From Planctomycetota bacterium (GTDB lineage Bacteria > Planctomycetota > UBA1135 > GCA-002686595), in contig DUCM01000013.1 in NCBI GenBank assembly GCA_012959785.1, forward strand, positions 124,001 to 188,000: 64,000 nucleotides of DNA, in the 5' to 3' direction. Positions 61,751-64,000 of the stretch are shown here, piece after piece. Below the pieces are notes generated by a model that was not told where the DNA came from, searched no databases, and saw only the letters and a program-made list of their open reading frames with translations. A program made the translations under genes and the position numbers. Position 1 is the stretch's first letter, and every line of letters begins with the position of its first letter.

Positions 61751-62299
61751 ATGACGGTCCCGCCCAAGATCCTGGTACCCCTCGCCGACGGCTTCGAAGA
61801 ACTCGAGGCCGTGGCCCTCGTCGATGTCCTGCGGCGCGGGGACCTCGAGGTCACCAGCGCGGCCCTCACATCTTCGCCCGTGACCGGCTCCCACGGTATC
61901 TCGGTCACGGCCGACGCTCTCATCGCCGACCTCGATCTCGATGCTTTCGGTGCCATCGTCCTGCCCGGCGGGATGCCCGGCACTCGCCACCTGGCGGCTG
62001 ATGAGCGGGTTTTGGGTCTGGTCCGGCGCCTCATGGGCCAGGGCCAGACAGTTGCCGCGATCTGCGCCGCGCCCCTGGTGCTCGCCGCCGCCGGCGTTCT
62101 CGATGGCCACGCCTACACCTCGCACCCCTCCGTGGGGGCTCAGCTCCCCGGATGCGCCAGCAGCGAGCGTGTGGTGCGCTCCCGAAACCTCTTCACCAGC
62201 CGCGGCCCGGGAACGGCGCTCGAGTTTGCTCTCGCACTGGTGGCCCACTTCCGCGGGCCCGCTGTCGCCCACCAACTCGAGACGGCGATGCTGGCCTGA
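61751..62299 (+). CDS. DJ-1/PfpI family protein
   Basis: A 182-residue DJ-1/ThiJ/PfpI protein of the YajL/DJ-1 branch. It has VPLADGFEELEAVALVDVLR with the conserved glutamate and AICAAPLVLAAAGVL with the nucleophilic cysteine, then SRGPGTALEFALALV. Members act as glyoxalase III, protein or nucleotide deglycases, or oxidative-stress chaperones; which applies here is not shown. It stands between the divergent DUF523 gene and the TPR protein gene. Confidence 0.93.
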   Translation: MTVPPKILVPLADGFEELEAVALVDVLRRGDLEVTSAALTSSPVTGSHGISVTADALIADLDLDAFGAIVLPGGMPGTRHLAADERVLGLVRRLMGQGQTVAAICAAPLVLAAAGVLDGHAYTSHPSVGAQLPGCASSERVVRSRNLFTSRGPGTALEFALALVAHFRGPAVAHQLETAMLA

Positions 62300-62329
62300 C
62301 CCGGGTTTCTGGCCCAGGGGTGCCTCCGA

Positions 62330-62359
62330 TTGACAGCCCGCAGGGGGGCCTCGTATCTT
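62330..62359 (+). promoter_or_regulatory. Sigma-70-like promoter upstream of the TPR protein gene
   Basis: TTGACA (62330-62335), 18-nt spacer, TATCTT (62354-62359). It is the best -35/-10 pair in the window. It lies about 100 bp before ATG 62459, so this gene has a leader, unlike many neighbours. Confidence 0.55.
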
Positions 62360-62458
62360 ATTTGCCCCCTGTAACCCTCCCGGACAGCTCCGGTAGCGAG
62401 GGGGCTGGGGCCTCACTAGGGGGCCTTGCCTCTCCCGGATCCCCAAGAAAAGCGTCTC

Positions 62459-63559
62459 ATGATCTCGACCGCCCCCCGCCTCGCCCTGGGCATGGCCGCC
62501 CTGGCCACCTGTGCCCTCACCGGCTCCGCCGACACCATCTTCCTGCTCAATGGCAAGGTCATCGAGGATGTCTCGGTGCGCAGCGAGACCTTCCACGAGA
62601 TCGGATTCAAGGACGGCTCGAAGAAGCGCACGATCAAGACCGACGATGTCCTGCGCATCACCTTTGACGCCAAGAGTAAGTTGGTGGACCGCGCCGATGT
62701 CGCCATCGACGAGGGTCAGCTCTTCGACGCGCTCTCCGATTTGGAGACCTTTGTCGACGGCCTGATCGCCAGCGGCAAGAAACCGCGCTACTCCTGGGAA
62801 CCGGCTTACGCCATGCGCCGGCTGATCGAGCTGAACGCCATGATCGGTGATGCTCCGGGCCTGATCGCGGCGGCGGACAAGTTGATCGCCAACGCCCCCG
62901 AGTCGCGCTTCAGCCCTCAAGCCTTCTTGCTGAAAGCCGAGACCCAGCACCTTACTGGCGAGGGCGCCGCGGCCAACGCGACCCTCAAGAGTTTCTTGAA
63001 TCTGATCCAGGGCCAGCGCCTCTCCCGCCGCTGGACCCTCGAACACAAGCTCGCCAGTGCGCTCTACGACAAGGACCTGAGCGGCAAGAACCTACGCCAG
63101 ATACTCAAGAGCATCGCATCCGAGGCTGGCGGCGGGTATCCCCAGGTCAATAACGCAGCCCAGGTGGCGCTGGGCGAGTCCCTGCTCGAGGGCAGCAAGT
63201 TCTCCGAGGCCGAGCCGGTTTTCAAGCGCATCACGGACAACCCCAAGGCCAGCACCGCCACCCTGGCGGCGGCCTACACGGGCCTCGGAGATTGCCTCTT
63301 CAAGCGTGCCACCCAGAGCACTGGCGACGACCGCGACAAGCTCATGCGCCTGGCCAAGCTGGCCTACATGCGGGTCGTGGTGGTCTACAAGGATCAGGTG
63401 CGCTATGTGCCCAAGGCCATGTTCTGGGCCGGCCGCGTCTATGACGAGTCGAACGACGAGGACGACAAGGAAAAGGCCCAGAAGCTCTACACCAAGGTCG
63501 CCCGCGAATACGCCGGGAGCAAGTGGGCCAGCGAAGCGGGAGGCTTCCGAAAACGCTGA
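62459..63559 (+). CDS. Secreted TPR protein
   Basis: A 366-residue exported protein. The signal peptide (LALGMAALATCALTGSA) is followed by a small beta domain with a planctomycete-type start (IFLLNGKVIEDVSVRSETFH, TIKTDDVLRITFD). TPR-like helices follow (FDALSDLETFVDGLI, FSPQAFLLKAETQHLTGEGA, AAAYTGLGDCLFKRA, PKAMFWAGRVYDES). It resembles the cell-division and envelope coordinator CpoB/YbgF and other Tol-Pal-linked TPR proteins in form only. ATG 62459 begins the signal peptide; an in-frame start at 62426 is less likely. A canonical -35/-10 lies about 100 bp upstream. Confidence 0.83.
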   Translation: MISTAPRLALGMAALATCALTGSADTIFLLNGKVIEDVSVRSETFHEIGFKDGSKKRTIKTDDVLRITFDAKSKLVDRADVAIDEGQLFDALSDLETFVDGLIASGKKPRYSWEPAYAMRRLIELNAMIGDAPGLIAAADKLIANAPESRFSPQAFLLKAETQHLTGEGAAANATLKSFLNLIQGQRLSRRWTLEHKLASALYDKDLSGKNLRQILKSIASEAGGGYPQVNNAAQVALGESLLEGSKFSEAEPVFKRITDNPKASTATLAAAYTGLGDCLFKRATQSTGDDRDKLMRLAKLAYMRVVVVYKDQVRYVPKAMFWAGRVYDESNDEDDKEKAQKLYTKVAREYAGSKWASEAGGFRKR

Positions 63560-63917
63560 TTCTTCGGGCTGAATCCTCGCCCTGAAACCTCGGCGATGCC
63601 CTGCGGGCATTCGCCGTCCGAATTCTAGAAGGCGACATGATTCCGGGGGATTTGCTTTCCTCCAGGCGGGCGTTCCTCGATGCGAGGGGCGCCCGCCTGG
63701 CGTAGAACCCCTCCACGGCACTCCAGAACTGGTTCCAGCCGGGCCAGCGGTCTGCCTTGAGGGAGGAATTCCCCACTTTGCCTAGCCCTGAATTGGTTCA
63801 GCATGGTTCACAAGCGCGGTGCGTTGCCGCTGCCCCACACAAAGAGCGTCTCTTCCGGTGTCGGCTTAGAAAAAAGCGGGGCCATGGTGGTCCCGGCCGG
63901 CCAAGAGGAAGAACACG
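63560..63917. other. 358-bp gap holding a long hairpin
   Basis: No supported gene. A two-part stem-loop lies at 63662-63700: CCAGGCGGGCG pairs with CGCCCGCCTGG, and inside it CCTCG pairs with CGAGG around ATG. There is no T-run on either side, so it may be a transcript-stabilising or attenuating structure rather than a simple intrinsic terminator. Confidence 0.5.
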
Positions 63918-64000
63918 ATGTCAAAAGCAACTCTGACCTGTTGTGATTGGGCTGGACTCGAGGAACTGCGTGGTGATGTGGAGCACACCCTGCGCTACAG
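63918..64000 (+). CDS. Start of a gene cut by the window edge
   Basis: ATG 63918 is preceded by GAGGAAG at good spacing, and the frame is open to the window end, giving 27 complete residues beginning MSKATLTCCDWAGLEELRGD. The segment is too short to assign. The helix-like text after DWAGLEELR resembles the first helix of some ECF sigma factors, but this is only a guess. Confidence 0.45.
   Translation, partial: MSKATLTCCDWAGLEELRGDVEHTLRY

Noticed and set aside
61157-63046. A 629-residue minus-strand open frame
   Set aside because: Only its last 158 residues are a real protein (DUF523). The rest is antisense to the DJ-1/PfpI and TPR genes.

Overview
The window is a GC-rich, gene-dense bacterial chromosome segment with about 58 protein genes, one tRNA, no rRNA, no CRISPR array and no complete insertion sequence. 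The best fit is a member of the Planctomycetota or a near relative. The signs are a sulfatase-superfamily enzyme, an FG-GAP repeat protein, a HEAT-repeat/von Willebrand A protein, a TMTC-like glycosyltransferase with TPRs, planctomycete-style TPR and carboxypeptidase-regulatory-like secreted proteins, and LptB, which implies an LPS-type outer membrane. The assignment is inferred from gene content, not from a marker-gene tree.

Layout. 1-9.7 kb: ClpB (cut by the window edge), sulfatase-like enzyme, FG-GAP secreted protein, pdxJ-dapA, rsmD-nagA and small envelope proteins. 9.7-21.2 kb: pentapeptide-repeat lipoprotein, a large membrane-anchored beta-domain protein, the run manA-rluB-M16-M16 ending at a bidirectional terminator against groES-groEL, a receiver-only response regulator, and an M19 dipeptidase. 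21.4-29.7 kb: DUF669-like protein, cdd-ligA, ECF sigma factor, tRNA-Val(CAC), xdhC, etfB-etfA-yceH and lptB. 30.2-42.8 kb: the four-gene run rph-rdgB-lepA-lepB, then birA, a FliA/WhiG-type sigma factor, apt, argS, an ABC-F ATPase, a HIT protein and pyrK. 42.8-64 kb is envelope-rich: TMTC-like TPR protein, matrixin-type metalloprotease with a small secreted partner, an 886-residue membrane/SpeE-like/TPR protein, a decayed gene, SGNH hydrolase, mutY, a DPM1-like glycosyltransferase, HEAT-vWA protein, two lipid- or polysaccharide-flippase-like proteins, a methyltransferase, DUF523, DJ-1/PfpI, a TPR protein and the start of one more gene.

How the genes work together. Most of the window is housekeeping: chaperones, translation, RNA processing, DNA repair and cofactor metabolism. 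The accessory theme is the cell envelope: secretion (lepB, lptB), export of glycans (GT2, TMTC-like, LPG-synthase-TM and Wzx-like proteins) and secreted proteins.

Main unusual signals. (1) At least eleven genes have a TANNNT -10 hexamer only 6-8 nt before the start codon and no Shine-Dalgarno sequence, which points to widespread leaderless transcription. (2) Two unrelated secreted proteins, FG-GAP and metalloprotease, end in the same C-terminal module. (3) A 200-bp nested inverted-repeat element, MITE-like, abuts the start codon of the Wzx-like gene. (4) Signal peptidase I carries a very large insertion between its catalytic boxes. Starts were chosen from domain boundaries, overlaps and these -10 elements, so they can differ from automatic calls.
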